DNA from: Prostheceraeus crozeri
Taxonomy: Eukaryota > Platyhelminthes > Polycladida > Euryleptidae
DNA length: 64,000 nt
Direction of reading: 5' to 3'
NCBI GenBank assembly: GCA_907163375.1
Contig: CAJQUW010001043.1
Coordinates: 1,348,501 to 1,412,500, forward strand
Below, one piece after another: positions 33,856 to 45,471 of the stretch (position 1 is its first letter; every line of letters begins with the position of its first letter). The notes beneath the pieces are model-generated. The model had not been told where the DNA came from and did not search any database. It worked only from the letters and a program-made list of their open reading frames with translations. Position numbers and translations under genes: made by a program.

Positions 33856-35096
33856 GTAAGTACAATTCGTTTACTTCAACAATTACATAATACATCATTG
33901 GAGATTGATTAATTTATTGAATTGCACGCAATATCTTTCATTTGCAAAAAATCTGATCAGTATTAAATTTTTTTATTAACATTGTAATTTGATGACTTAT
34001 GTATACAAACACAAAAAGAATGTTCAATTTTTAAGAATGTTGAACTTTTTAAACTTACAAATGTTATTTATATTGAAACAAATGAACAAATGAATTTTAA
34101 TGAATTTGAAATATGGTTATTAATCAAACATTTTAATCAAATTTGTGAAATTAGGGCCGAGATATTAGCATTTAAAGAGTGCTTGCTATTATTTGTCGTG
34201 AAAATTGAGCTCAAAGGAATTCTCGTCTAGAACGACTACATAAAGCAAAGCATGGGTTGCTACCTCTGACGATTTGTAGCAACCACGAAGCCGCGCTCAG
34301 ATAACAACTAATTTTTCAGTTTGTTTGTATGTTATACTGCTCTTGTTGAGTACAGTCCGATAAGCGTTGGCTATGAATACATGTGGTCTTCGTCTACAAC
34401 CGAATAAATGTGATTGCAGCAACTACATGTGAAGAGAATAGCCATATCTTGATTCAATAGACCCACAGTCATCAAGTCAGATTCCATAGACCAGCAGCTA
34501 ATTTCGAGATTCTTGAGTCACTGGATTGCTGGCAAGGTTGGTCATCGGAACTAAGTGACAGCAATCGATGTGTCTTTAAAGTCAAGTATCACGATACAGG
34601 ATTTTCAAACTTCAATGATTTTACTTCGAAATTTCACAGATATCTGTAAAATAATCTCTTTTTATAGAACAGGGCCATTTTGATTTTGCCTAGGGATATT
34701 TTAGGACTTTAATCCAATGGCTGGTAAAAAAACAGAAGATAATTCGTCATTGTCATGGTGAAAATACTCACTATCCACTTCTTTATAATGTATTGATGAC
34801 CAAAGATAAAGTAGAGATATCTACAAATAGAATGGCAACATATCGTGCCACTGAGTCCTCTATGGAATGACTTCAGAAGTTGGCCCATAGCATGAGGGTT
34901 GCGAAACGTAAAATGTTATTCAGGATGGTCGATTGACTAAGTAAGTAAAATACATGTGACAGATTATTCATCAAAATGATGGTCAATTTAATTTGTGTCA
35001 ATCAACCAGATTTCTCAAGGTCATATAAAAATGTAACAATCAATGTGTGAAAATATTTTCAAACATGATCACAAGATTTTTTAATATCATATTATA

Positions 35097-36430
35097 CTCA
35101 TTGACATAATTAATGAAGCAAACTATCATTGGCTTGAATTGGAGTTTGTTTCATTTTTTTCTCAGGTATGATGCAATATCTCGCTTTCTATGTATTACCA
35201 TTCAACACATTAGAGAATGGAGAAAGATCTATGGTGGTCAAATTTCAAATTTTGATATCGATCTAACTGTCACAATTGCTTTTACAAATTGAACAGAAGC
35301 GTGAACTGAAATCCAGCTTTTGTAAAATAAAATGGCACACGATCAGTTTACCAGAGGTATGGCTATTGGAATGATTCGTTGTGGTAGAAGTTGTGCGAGT
35401 GTTGCCGAAGAGCTGCAACTATCGAGAGTCGTTGTTTGGAGGTGGTGTCGATGGAAAGCAGAAGGAGATGTTAAAAAGAAGAAGGGATCTGGTCGACCAA
35501 GAAAGTCTGCAGGAAGGACAGACGCACGTCTAGTTTTGGCTGCAAAGAGGAATAGATTTGTGTCAGTCCCAAAGCTAGTCGTACACTGGAAGAGTGCCTC
35601 AAACATAGACTGTAGCGTTCGAACGGCTTACCGAAGATTGCGAGAAGCTGGAATTCAATCATGACGACCAGCTGTCCTAATTCCATTGAGTTTCGAGCAC
35701 CGCAGAAGACGAGTTGCCTGGTGTGATGCACATCGCTTATGGAATGACCATCACTGGCAGAAAGTCTTGTGGACCGATGAATCGAGATTCACTCTGGATT
35801 TCAATGACGGTCGTGTCAGAGTGCATCTCATCGTCTTCCAGGTGAACGCTTTGCCCCATGCTGTATTAAAGAACACGACAGATATGGTGGTGGAAGTATT
35901 ATGCTGTGCTGGTGGCATTTGGCATGGCGGACGAACGACAGCAGTCATCATCAAAGGCACGTTGACCGGAGAGAGATGTCGTCGTGCAAGACCACATCGC
36001 TCCTCGGCTGTCATTGCCACTGTTAGGAGATTGAACATTCAAACCCTTGACTGGTCTGCACGCTCACCTGACTTGTCACCCCTTGAACAAGTATGGGACG
36101 AGCTTGGGCGGCGAGTGAGAGACCGCTATTCACTTCCACCAGTGTCCCTGAAGATTCTCTCTGAAAGACTGACAGAGCAGTGGCTTTTTCCTTGAAACAT
36201 CCTTCATTCAGAATCTTTGTGAATCCATGCCATCTCGGATTACTGAATGTATTGGAGCTAGGGGGCACACGCGCTATTACAGTTAAATCTGCTGCATGAG
36301 TTGTTTTTCTGTGCTAGCGACTTGGTGGAGATTGTCACTAAATTATAAAGGTATCATACATACATGTATATATACCAGTCAAAAATAAAGAAGTTAAAGA
36401 AGTAAATGTTTCTTAAATTTTGTCAATGAG
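35097..36430 (+). mobile_element. Tc1 element, defective
   Basis: The left end is CTCATTGACATAATTAATGA and the inverted right end is CTCATTGACAAAATTTAAGA, flanked by TA on both sides (35095-35096 and 36431-36432). The 1.33 kb element carries a Tc1 transposase with a stop and a large internal deletion, so it can move only if served by another copy. Confidence 0.85.
35332..36250 (+). pseudogene. Tc1 transposase, broken
   Basis: The N-terminal paired-like region is intact: FTRGMAIGMIRCGRSCASVA, a VVWRWCRWKAEG helix, then the GSGRPRKS linker. A TGA at 35662 stands where the family has CGA (an R of RRP), a CpG-decay change. The frame then resumes with FEHRRRRVAWCDAHR and LWTDESRFTL (first catalytic Asp). 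After GGIWHGGRT...GTLTGERC the text jumps to ARPHRSSA. The roughly 30 residues that normally include FQQDN, and with them the second catalytic Asp, have been deleted. LDWSARSPDLSPLEQVWDEL closes the core. There is additional frame disturbance between SRFTLDFNDGRVRV and the glycine-rich block. Confidence 0.85.
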
Positions 36431-36736
36431 TATATTTAACGTAGTTACAACATGCGTACGGTCACTGCTACTTTTATAAGGGAACGACAGTCGGTGAATG
36501 TTTTGTAGACAGATATGTAAAATTTCTAAATGCTATAAGGTAGTAGAAATAAGAAAAAGAGTGACGTTTAACGAGTTTCTATGTCGTTATTGTATGCACT
36601 GAAATCAGAAGTCAATGTCCTTTATTGTAGTAATACAGCACATTGGATACAATGAATGAATTGAATAAGTAGTCTACAATATAAATAGTCTACAATAATA
36701 CATTTGGTCTGAAAAACCATCTGATGATATTTAGTA

Positions 36737-36874
36737 GTTATACCATAGACAAATATAGGAATAGTATCCACTTTTAGAGGACATAAATGCATAGATTCCG
36801 AGGAGAATTTTGCATTTATGTCCGATAGAAGTGGATATTATTGTTATTCTAACCCAAATCTATGTTATAACCCA
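36737..36874. repeat. Hairpin MITE
   Basis: Imperfect arms of about 50 bp. The left arm has GTTATACCATAGACAAATAT and TCCACTTTTAGAGGACATAA; the right arm, inverted, has GTTATAACATAGATTTGGG and TCCACTTCTATCGGACATAA. The centre lies near 36805. No coding content. Confidence 0.65.
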
Positions 36875-37049
36875 ATGAAGAGGAAATCTATGACGATGTC
36901 AACAAACAATGATTCTCAAATGATAATCTATGTTCTTAATATGGATATCTGAGAATTTTTGCTCCAAAATTCTGACTATTGCATAATTTCTATGAGTGCT
37001 TCTTCCGGACAATATTGCAGTTTTTAACTCAATACAATTTCAATTTAAT

Positions 37050-37091
37050 TCAGCGGACAATAATGCCAGCTACGGCATTAGTGTCCGCTGA
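37050..37091. repeat. GC-rich hairpin
   Basis: TCAGCGGACAATAATGCC pairs with GGCATTAGTGTCCGCTGA around an AGCTAC loop. The 18 bp stem has one mismatch. It lies 176 bp from the hairpin MITE, and both may be stems of one larger folded element. Confidence 0.6.
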
Positions 37092-37619
37092 TTGATATAG
37101 AAATCGACATGAATTTCATCTTCTTAGGGTAGATTTTTTTAGATTTTTTCATTTTTTGATGTTCGTACCACGCATGTCAACTCCAAGGCAAACCAAGAAA
37201 AATCCACTGGTGCCATTTTCCACAAACAAGAAGAATAGAAGAAGAGACAATACCTCAAGCGTGTCATTGACGTAGAGCATAGAAGTTTCACGACTCTTAT
37301 TTTCAGTACCAACGGAGGAATGGGGAGAGACAGCCAACAGTTTTTGAGAACATGAGCAGAGAAGATATCAAAGAAAGAAAACGAAGATTATAAGGATGTG
37401 ATGCATTGGATTCGGTGCATTTATGCGTTAGAGGATCGAGGGTGCCATTTAGAAACAACGACCTAGAAAACAATATCAATGATTTTGGTCTCAACGCTCA
37501 TTTAGCCGATATCCTTTTCTGACCGTCTTATTATAAGCATTTTTTTAATTCATGTTTTCTGTTTTCAGTAGGGTAGGGTTAATGGGACATTTATTTGTTT
37601 AGAGAAAAAGGAGATCAGG

Positions 37620-38454
37620 GTTATTTTGTATGACATGGTTTTGGATGCTCACCTTGCTCACCTTGAAAGGCCTTGTCCCAGTGAAGGGGGCGGCCTAATT
37701 TTCCTCTTCCATCTCGAACGGTCTAATTCATCCACGGTTGAGGCTCCAATGATCTTAATGTCCTCCATCACTTGGCGCTCCCATGTCTTCTTTGGTCGTC
37801 CTCTGTTTCTTGGCCCTGACACAGACATTTCCAACGCTAGCCGGGTCTGGTGTTCGCGAGGTCTAGGCACCACGTACCCGTACCACCTCAGTCTGTGCCA
37901 CCGCATGATCCCATCAATCGCATGAATCCCGAGTGCTCCGCGAATGTCTTCATTTCTTATCCTATCTTTTCTTGCTACTCCGAGGATGCTTCGCAACATA
38001 CGCATCTCTGTTGTGGAGATCTTTTGGCGATTTTTCTCGTTGACTGCCCACCACTCGCTTCCATACAGCATCACTGGTCGCACCATGGTTGTGTAGACCT
38101 TTGCTTTTAATTTTGTTGGCATCTTCTTGTCATGCAGTATCCCTGTTGGTCTTCTCTAGCTTCCCCAAGCCGCTTGGATCCTTCTATTGACTTCTTTGTC
38201 GATGGTGCTGTATTTATCTATCACAGACCACAGATACTTAAAATGGTCGACCTTCTTCACCTGTCCTGATGGTAAAAACATCGTTTCGCCATGGTCTTCG
38301 GTAGGCATGTACTCAGTCTTATTAGCATTTCTTCAAGTCCATATCGCTCGATGATGTGATTCCACTGGTTCAACCTCCTCTCCAGAGATAGCTTCGAACT
38401 ATCCACAAGGGCAATATCATCTGCGTATAGCCCCACGGTGGACTTGTTCTCTGC
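37620..38454 (-). mobile_element. RTE-type LINE fragment, 5' truncated
   Basis: Minus-strand reverse transcriptase C-terminus. Near 38415 the strand reads LYADDIALVDSS, the catalytic YADD with the frame disturbed further down. The open stretch 38122-37658 follows with LKAKVYTTMVRPVMLYGSEW, ARKDRIRNEDIRGALG, LRWYGYV and GRPKKTWERQV. These are typical of RTE/BovB-like C-termini. The 3' end lies near 37620. It is truncated at the 5' side, next to a short tandem repeat at 38455. Confidence 0.75.
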
Positions 38455-38596
38455 GATATTGAAATATTATTATAGCTTTTTTCTTCATTGGATTAGAACT
38501 TCATTGAATTAATATTCTTTTGGATATTGAAATATAATTATTGCTTTTTTCTTCATTGGATTAGAACATAGACTCCTAGATATATATCTAGGAGTC
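38455..38596. repeat. Short tandem duplication and perfect 26 bp palindrome
   Basis: A segment with GATATTGAAATA and CTTTTTTCTTCATTGGATTA occurs twice, 68 bp apart. Immediately after it, GACTCCTAGATAT and its inverse form a perfect palindrome at 38571-38596. Confidence 0.7.
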
Positions 38597-39567
38597 CATG
38601 GTTTTTTTCAACTCGTGCATAAGACATGTATATCCTATAAATCTGTGAATGCAATATGCCATTCAATTTGAAAGGAGCAACAAAAACAATTTTCTGCGAC
38701 CGTGTAGTAATTTATTCCCAATATTTCGCCTTAGCCTTTATCAAGGGATGCAGAAAAGGAAATTATACTGAATGTCATTAAGAAAATTTAAACTAACCAG
38801 TCTATGAAATACAACCTAGAACCTTAGTAGAGCATGGACATTGGGACATGCTAACACAGAGTTTTAGCGAAAATATCATGGATTACAAAAAGATAAAAAA
38901 GTCTATAAAGGTAAAGAAAGGAAAGCTAAAAGTTACACATAATTAATAAGATTGAGTAGCATTTCGGTAGGCCTTGCTTTTATTTCCTTCTTTTCGACCC
39001 TTCTTCTTTGAACCATGCACTGTAAGTTTCGATGTAATATTGACCATGTGATGGCACAGAATTAGATTGTTTAATCGTATCACTTTGCTAGAAGTGCAGA
39101 CTGATTCAAACAGATGGCACATGCAGGAACTTAATAAGTGGGCAAAAAGAAATTCCTAATACCTTACAGAGATAGGAAAAATAGTCGTGCGTCGCTTGCG
39201 GATTGCTCTGAATTCCTTCAAAATGCTCCGATTGCCACGACTCCTTCAGATTCGAAGAATTCAGATCATTGCGCAAAAGTTTTCTCGATAATGTTGGGCC
39301 CTCTGATCATTTTAAAAAAAGTTAGCAGGCGCATGAAAAAACGTTCACAAACTTCTCTGTAGAACTTGACATCATCTGTGTCTCTTTGCTGTGTGATCAG
39401 GTTGATAAGTCACTGAAGCACGCACAATTTGGCGTGTTAAATGTTGAACCGCCTGGTTATTGTTCGATTGCTATGGTATTTGGTCAGGAGATGAGATTGT
39501 GCCATTTCATTCAAGTTACATATTCCAATGCTTCCCTTCTAGTCAAACGGAAGAAGAGACGACCTGT

Positions 39568-40701
39568 CTAATTCTGTGATGTGATGGACTTGTGTCTGAT
39601 TGGGGAGTTGTGTGTGATGAGATGTTTATAAACTTCAGATTCAGGGCCTTTTTGATGTTCATTAATTCTTGTTCTCATTGTTCTCGAGGTTTCCCCAACA
39701 TATAGTTTGTCGCATTCGTTGTTGTTACATTGTATTAGGTAAACAGTCTTTTGGTGTTGCATTCTCCTTTAGTTATTACATTCTCGCATACATTACATTG
39801 TTCATAATAGCACCTGTTTTGATTCTTCTTAAGCAGACGTTTCAATGGAGGGTTGGTGAATACTGGCCTCACATAATCAGAGAGATGTGTTCTTCTGACA
39901 AGTTCGTTAATCTTGCGTTTGAATTTGCTGTTTCTGAAAGGCAAGACTATGTTTCGCGGTTGTTGTTTATTTTTATTAGATTTGTTTATCTGATGTTTAT
40001 TATTCAGACAAAATGTCTACGAATCGTTAATCATTCGCAATGGGTATCCATTATTCACAAGCTTTCGTTTTATAGCCGTTATTCCAGTTGATTGTTCTTG
40101 TTTGTTTGATGAGTTACGGATTGCTCTTCTGAATTCGTTGCTGATCACATTCCTTTTCATCGACATTGGTACGTGTGAAGACCAAGGTAAAATGTGTCCT
40201 GAATGACATATCTTGGAAAATAAAGAAGTCGAAAACGTTTTCTTAACTGGACAAAAGTTGACAGTCAAGTCTAAAAATGGTAGGCAGTTATTGGGGCTGT
40301 TCATTAACTAAAATTCTGCCGACAGAAAATTAAACCGATTTAATATTCTACCAGCAGAATATTCAGCCGACTTAATGAACGACAGTATAACACCGAAACT
40401 GGCAGAATGTTCAGTCGGTTTCGGTATTATACCGTCGTTCATTAAGTCGGCAGAATATTCTGCCGGTAGAATATTAAATCGGTCTAATTTTCTGTCGGCA
40501 GAATTTTAGTTAATGAACACCCCCATTATTGGGTAATTCTAATGTAAATTGGATAAAAGGATTCAAAGAGTTAGCAATATGAAGAATTTCATCTGGTGAG
40601 ATATTCTGATAGATAAGAAAAATGTCATCTATATATCTCTGATACAAAATGAGCCTGTTATTTAACTGATTGCGCAAATCTTGTTCCAAAGTTTGTCCCA
40701 A
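39568..40701 (-). pseudogene. Penelope-like reverse transcriptase/GIY-YIG endonuclease, broken
   Basis: In coding order on the minus strand: LILYQRYIDDIFLIYQ (palm motif with the catalytic DD, 40701-40510); after the MITE, NNCLPFLDLTVNF, then SGHILPWSSHVPMSMKRN and a RRAIRNS stretch (40304-40017); then RKINELVRRTHLSDYVRPVF with a CYYEQCNVCE cluster (39944-39735); then TVYLIQCNN...LYVGETSRTM, the GIY-YIG half with the family's VYLI/YVGET wording (39762-39568). The N-terminal fingers of the reverse transcriptase are missing. Pieces are in different frames, so a few shifts have accumulated besides the insertion. Confidence 0.85.
40296..40525. mobile_element. Palindromic MITE inserted in the Penelope-like gene
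   Basis: The 230 bp element is almost entirely self-complementary: the left end GCTGTTCATTAACTAAAATT matches the inverted right end GTGTTCATTAACTAAAATTC after a short offset. TTATTGGG occurs directly at both borders (40288-40295 and 40526-40533). Without the insert and one copy of this octamer, the host gene reads ELPNN directly into CLPFLDL, which supports TTATTGGG as an 8 bp target duplication, as hAT elements make. Confidence 0.8.
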
Positions 40702-41424
40702 ATCTTGTTCTTAATGACATGCAGTATAATTTCCTTTTCTGCATCCCTTGATAAAGGCTGAGGCGAAATATTGGGAATAAATTACTACACGGTCGCAGAA
40801 AATTGTTTTTGTTGCTCCTTTCAAATTGAATGAATCCCGACCGATGGCAACTAAAAATCAAATGCAATATGCCATGATATGAAAAAGGTCGCAGGGCAAA
40901 AAGGTTGCAGGGCAGGAGGGCAAGATAAATTTTCATAGAAATATTCGTATAATCATATTGGTTATTGGGCAGCTGCCATAGATTTAGAGGATAGGCTATT
41001 CTATGAATCCAGCGGTCAAGAAAATCGTAAAAATCGCGGCCTTGGATTTCTACATTTTCTTGCCCTTCTGGCTTCATAGAGTACCTATTTTGGAACAACA
41101 GGAAAAAAGCGAAGGTACAAAAAAGAGTAAAAAGTGTCTCACAAAATAGGTAAAGTTAAGCACTTTGCTCAGCCCGAAGAACACAGGCCGCATTGCCTCT
41201 TTGGATATCAAGGCTCACATGCTGCACACGCTGCAGATTCTCTCGCATCGTGGGTTACATCTGTAAGGCGACTCCGGATCTTCTGGAGAAAATGCAGCGT
41301 CGATGAACCCATCGAACCTGAGGTTTCCACCGCGATTGGTTGAAAAATGAACCGGTCAGCTAGAGAGGAATACTTTTGTGTCTTACGTCTCTCTGCTGAT
41401 GAGGCTGCGGAACCGGCCTGGGTG

Positions 41425-43905
41425 GTCGATAATAATAATAATAACTTTATTGGCACACATCTGCGGTGCGCGCAGTACAGAGGCATGAAACAGTTACAAA
41501 CAATGCAGAGTTCATGATACAAAAGAGACAATGAATGAATGAAGCATGATAACCAGCATGGAGAGAGGAAATTATGAACACGTAGAGCAGTACTTGATGA
41601 AAGAGTCGGAGAAGCGGACAGTACGGCATCTGGGCTTTTTTTAGGGTGGAAGAATTCCTGAGAGTTGGGGACCTTTCGTCGAAAAATTGACGCAAAGGGT
41701 GGTTGATAGTTGTCATAACACTGTGGAATAGGCGGGTCCCAGACCTTTGGTTGGTGCGTGCCAATGTAGTAGTAGTTATTCAGTCTGGTCCATGGGAAGT
41801 ACCGAAAATTATTCTAGAGGCTCGTCTCTCTACTTTGACAAGGAACTTGTAACCTTTTTGGGACATATTGCAGCAGCACGGATGGCAGTAGGTGAGAAGG
41901 GATTGGATAGTTTGTCGGTAGACTCTCCATAAAATCTGAGCGTTGCAACCTGCTCTTTTCAGATTTCTGAGGACAAAAATGCGTTTAGAGGCCTTCTTGA
42001 AGATCTCCTTGCAGTGAATATCCCAGCGAAGATCCTTTGCGAAATGGACACCGAGGATTTTCATAGAGGTCACGCTTGGAATGACAGTTCCTGCAACGTC
42101 CGCAATTTCTTCGAGTCGAATACCAGTTCTGGTGGCGATGTCCATCACCACGGATTTGGAAGTGTTTAGAGGAAGCCCCGCTCTAGCCGACCACTGGCAA
42201 ATGTGTTCGAATTCGCGTTGGAGGTTGTCTTCGTGTGCATCTCGCATAAAGTGGAGTACAGTTACGTCGTCAGCGTATTTAACATAACGAGTGTTAGAAC
42301 ACACAGGACGTAGCGATGCGATGACAGCACAGAAGAGGTACGGTCCGAGCACGCTTCCCTGAGGAACTCCGGTGGGTGCGGAGAACCATTCGGAGGTGGC
42401 GTTGTTGTGCATGACACGCTGGAGTCGGTTGGATAAGAAGTCAGTTATCCAAGAAACAGCCTCAAAAGGTGGCTTTAAGTCGATGATGGTGGATAGGATG
42501 GTATTATGGGGCAGTTTGTCGAAGGCCTTGGCAAAATCAATGGAGAGGACACGCACGGCACCGGATGACTGATCGAGATGACGAAGAATGCTTATGTATG
42601 TAACGGTAGTGGCACATGTTGACCCCGAGCCAGGTTTGGGTAGGTAGGCGAACTGAGTATCGTCAATGCTTTGTAGATAGGGTGCGACCCACTTCTTCAC
42701 GACTATCCTTTCGAGAGTTTTGGACAGAAGAGGAAGGAGAGAAATGGGGCGGAATTGGGACACAGTTTTCGAGTGGGTTACCTTAGGAATAGGTTGGATG
42801 GCGGCGATCTTGAAGGAACTGGGGACGCGGCCTTCGGCCAGACTGCGGCTGAATAAGATGGTTATTGGAGCAAGGAGATGTGCAAGACAGCGGAAGACCC
42901 AAAACGGGATCACATCAGGTCCAGAACTTTTCGGCTTGATACAACGAAGCTGCGTCTCGACTTCATAAGGAGATAGAACTACGGGGTGTCTAGGTAAATC
43001 CTCTGTGGATGGCAATGGCGCCTTATCAGTCGGTGGCAGCTGAAAAACTGACTTGAAGTAAGCTGCGAGCTCGTCAACAGAAATATCGGCTTGGAGAGCT
43101 GTATTCTTCTTAGGTCGCCTGCCGACACAATTGACAGATTGCCAGAAGTCTTTGTTATTCCTAGACGCGGCGGCTTGCTGCAAATGGAGACTTTTGAGGA
43201 ATTTCTCGTGTGATATGACTTCTTCACGCAGACGAAGGTATTTCAGCCATTTATTTTCTCTTTGAGCAAAAGCTCGGTCGCGGCGAGATATGAGAAGTTT
43301 GAGTGAAGGCTTCATCCAGGAGCGTAATCTGATAGTCCTCTTCGGGAAGTATAGATCCACTAAACTTTGAATGGTGTAGTGAAGCTGAAGAGCACATTGA
43401 TCTAAGGAGTCGGAACCGCTCACCATTGAAGTCCAGTCGATCAGGGCGGCAGCATGTGAGAAGGAAGCAAGGTTTGACTTCGTAAGCTTACGTACTTGAG
43501 TTTTAGTCGTCGTAACTGGAGGAGAAGGAGATGGTTTCCGCAAAACAGCACAGTGATCGGAACGTCCAAGGGGCGGAAGTGTCACGGCTCTGGTAGGCTG
43601 CTTCGTGTTAACAAATATCTGGTCCAGAAGATGGGAACTACGTGTTGGATCTCCGACGCAAGGAATAAGGCGTGTAGCCCAGCACAATCTGTCGCTCTGT
43701 TTGCGGATGTCATTGAAGTCACCGCACAGCACAATACGTATATCTTCAGACTTGCGTGAAGATGAGATCAGAAAATCGTCAATGAGTCCAACAATCGTCA
43801 CGATAGCGTCTTCGTCCTTTGTTGGGTTATTGAAGAAGGGATGATAGACACATATTAGAAGTGTGGAAATGCTGTCAATAATGCATGCTGTGCTGCTGAG
43901 GAGAA
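41425..43905 (-). mobile_element. CR1/Jockey-like LINE, 5' truncated
   Basis: About 2.5 kb on the minus strand. The 3' end reads GTGTGCCAATAAAGTTATTA and finishes in a TTA/TTATT microsatellite near 41425-41440, a usual LINE tail for this group, with AATAAA as poly(A) signal. The 5' end is lost within the endonuclease domain, near 43905, where the element abuts an older LINE remnant. The reading frame downstream is uninterrupted to its stop, so this insertion is comparatively young. Confidence 0.85.
41780..43905 (-). CDS. LINE endonuclease/reverse transcriptase ORF2, N-terminally truncated
   Basis: The frame is open to a stop at 41780. The first part is the C-terminal half of an APE-type endonuclease: VLCGDFND, then a LLDQIFVN block and GRSDHCAV. 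The reverse transcriptase follows with FRPISLLPLLSKTLERIVV, AFDKLPHNTIL, a PTGVPQGSVLGPYLF stretch and YVKYADDVTVLHF (catalytic ADD), then LPLNTSKSVVM and KILGVHFAKDL. The wording fits CR1/Jockey relatives. The ATG at 43987 is not a real start: the first 25 or so codons read into the neighbouring older LINE. Roughly 700 residues remain. Confidence 0.85.
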
Positions 43906-45215
43906 GGTATCTCTGCATGAGGAGAAGGTGCCGAGTGTCTGGCAATGCGTCCTGCACTATATCGACAAGATAAGGTATGCAGTCCATGTTTGTCGACTAC
44001 TTCTCCACATCTGCACGCGAATTCTCGGCAAACCTATACACGAAGTACAAATGCTGTTCGAAGAGTGTCGTTGTCTAACATTGAACCAGTGCTTGACACT
44101 GGAATCACGTGTAACCATGAGCCGCTATTAGCAGATGGTGCACCTATGAGCCTAGTTCGTTCCAGAGTATTTGCATTTGAAAGCCATTCTTGTTGTTGAA
44201 GGCGACACAGAAAAGTTCATCCCAGGCACATTAACGGCCATTCATGTCATCATGTGGTTTGCTATCATCTCTATAAAGTTCTGTCCATCGTGAAGCTGCC
44301 ACGTTAAACTCATTGACACAAAGGGATCTAGAAAGATTCACAAGGATTTTTGTGGCCAACGTTTTCGACGAAGTAACTGACGACAGATAAGCAGGGAGAG
44401 CAACGTCGGATGGTTGTCGGGTGCCAAAACCACCAAAACGAATTGGCTGCTTTGCTTGTGTCCATGATTCGATCATCAAAGTTGACATACATAATTTTTT
44501 CCAGACCGGATTTTATGGCTGAGACCAGATGATACAGGGCTTCTTCAAGTTCAAAGGAAGGTGCTGAACGAAGGAAATAAATTAATCTGGGAATGAGGAG
44601 AGCCTGGTAATGTCAATTCACCCTGTGATGGACACAGAGTTGGAAGTAAACTTGCAGATGTACCATCACTTCCTGAAAGTCATGATCATCAAGACCAACA
44701 TTTATCAGTTCGCATTTTGATGCATTGATATCCAGACCAAGGGATCGCAAACCATCAGCAGGTCTCTGAACGTCCTCGTAAACTTTTTCTGGTGGGCCCG
44801 CAATAGTCGCGTCGTCGAGATACCACAGATTGAATGAGCACTGCAATGAACGGGCTACAGAATCAATAGTAAGAGAAAAGAGGACCGGCTACGTCTTCTT
44901 GATGAACACCCGTTTTTGAAAGTATATTCTTTTCACCAAAGCACAATACCGATGGTGACTTGTAGGCCTGGTAGGCCATAGGTAATAACTCTGGAGTTCT
45001 GTCAGCAATTGCTTCAATTATTTTATCACGTCGCAGTGAATTGAATGCACTCCGAGCGTCCAATTTGACAGCAACATATTTACTTGCTTCGTCATTATTG
45101 AATAAAGCTCGAAAAGCATGAGCAGCAGCTTCACAGCCGGATCGGTTCCGACACCCAATTTAACAGGCTCTAACGGAGGACTAACTCGGCGGGTGGCCTT
45201 CAATACTGCAATTTT
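43906..45215 (-). mobile_element. Older LINE remnant with YLDD-type reverse transcriptase
   Basis: Scattered blocks on the minus strand in coding order: LEPVKLGVGT (near 45160), KLDARSAFNSLRRDKIIEAI (near 45060), SKTGVHQEDVAGPLFS (near 44890), LWYLDDATIAGPPEKVYEDV (near 44800), then LGLDINASKCELINV. They continue with KQPIRFGGFGTRQPSDVALP (near 44430), SGSWLHVIPVSS (near 44125), RTAFVLRIGLPRI and CRCGEVVDKHGLHTLS (near 44010). This is a non-LTR family with YLDD and a C-terminal CRCG...SAGR..RH block. Its clade is not settled; a restriction-like endonuclease end is possible. Many stops and shifts; old. Its end is cut off by the younger LINE. Confidence 0.7.
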
Positions 45216-45339
45216 GCAAGCAAGGAACGGAGATCTGACCCTATGGCATTGGGGCGTATGCCGCCGGCTTTTTTCTTCTGCGCGACAAGTCTGCTTGAAT
45301 ATATTAATTCCCGTGCGAAGGGTGCGAAGTCCATGGTTA

Positions 45340-45471
45340 GAATGTGGTGCATAGAGATTTATTTTCATAGTTTCAAAACATAAGTACTCTACATTGATCA
45401 CGAGCTTTAGCGAGTGATCTATACAGAATACGATTGTTTTGAAACTACGAAAATCTCCATACATCACATTT
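45340..45471. repeat. Hairpin MITE, about 130 bp
   Basis: Arms of about 40 bp. The left reads AATGTGGTGCATAGAGATTT then CATAGTTTCAAAACA; the right, inverted, reads AATGTGATGTATGGAGATTT then CGTAGTTTCAAAACA. The centre holds a second small hairpin, GATCAC...GTGATC. Confidence 0.7.

Larger units (their letters stand above)
38663..40860 (-). mobile_element. Penelope-like element, 5' truncated, with inverted arms
   Basis: A 15 bp exact direct repeat AATGCAATATGCCAT flanks it (38648-38662 and 40861-40875) and is read as the target duplication. Inside, a 125 bp segment at 38663-38786 recurs in inverted orientation at 40709-40835 with few differences. Such inverted terminal copies are known in Penelope-like elements. 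The minus strand carries the reverse-transcriptase C-terminus and GIY-YIG endonuclease. Sequence at 38790-39560 on the 3' side is not recognised. A MITE sits inside (40296-40525). Confidence 0.8.

Noticed and set aside
39138-39362. 74-codon plus-strand frame within the Penelope-like insertion
   Set aside because: No recognisable domain; probably non-coding 3' sequence of the element or a further unidentified insert.
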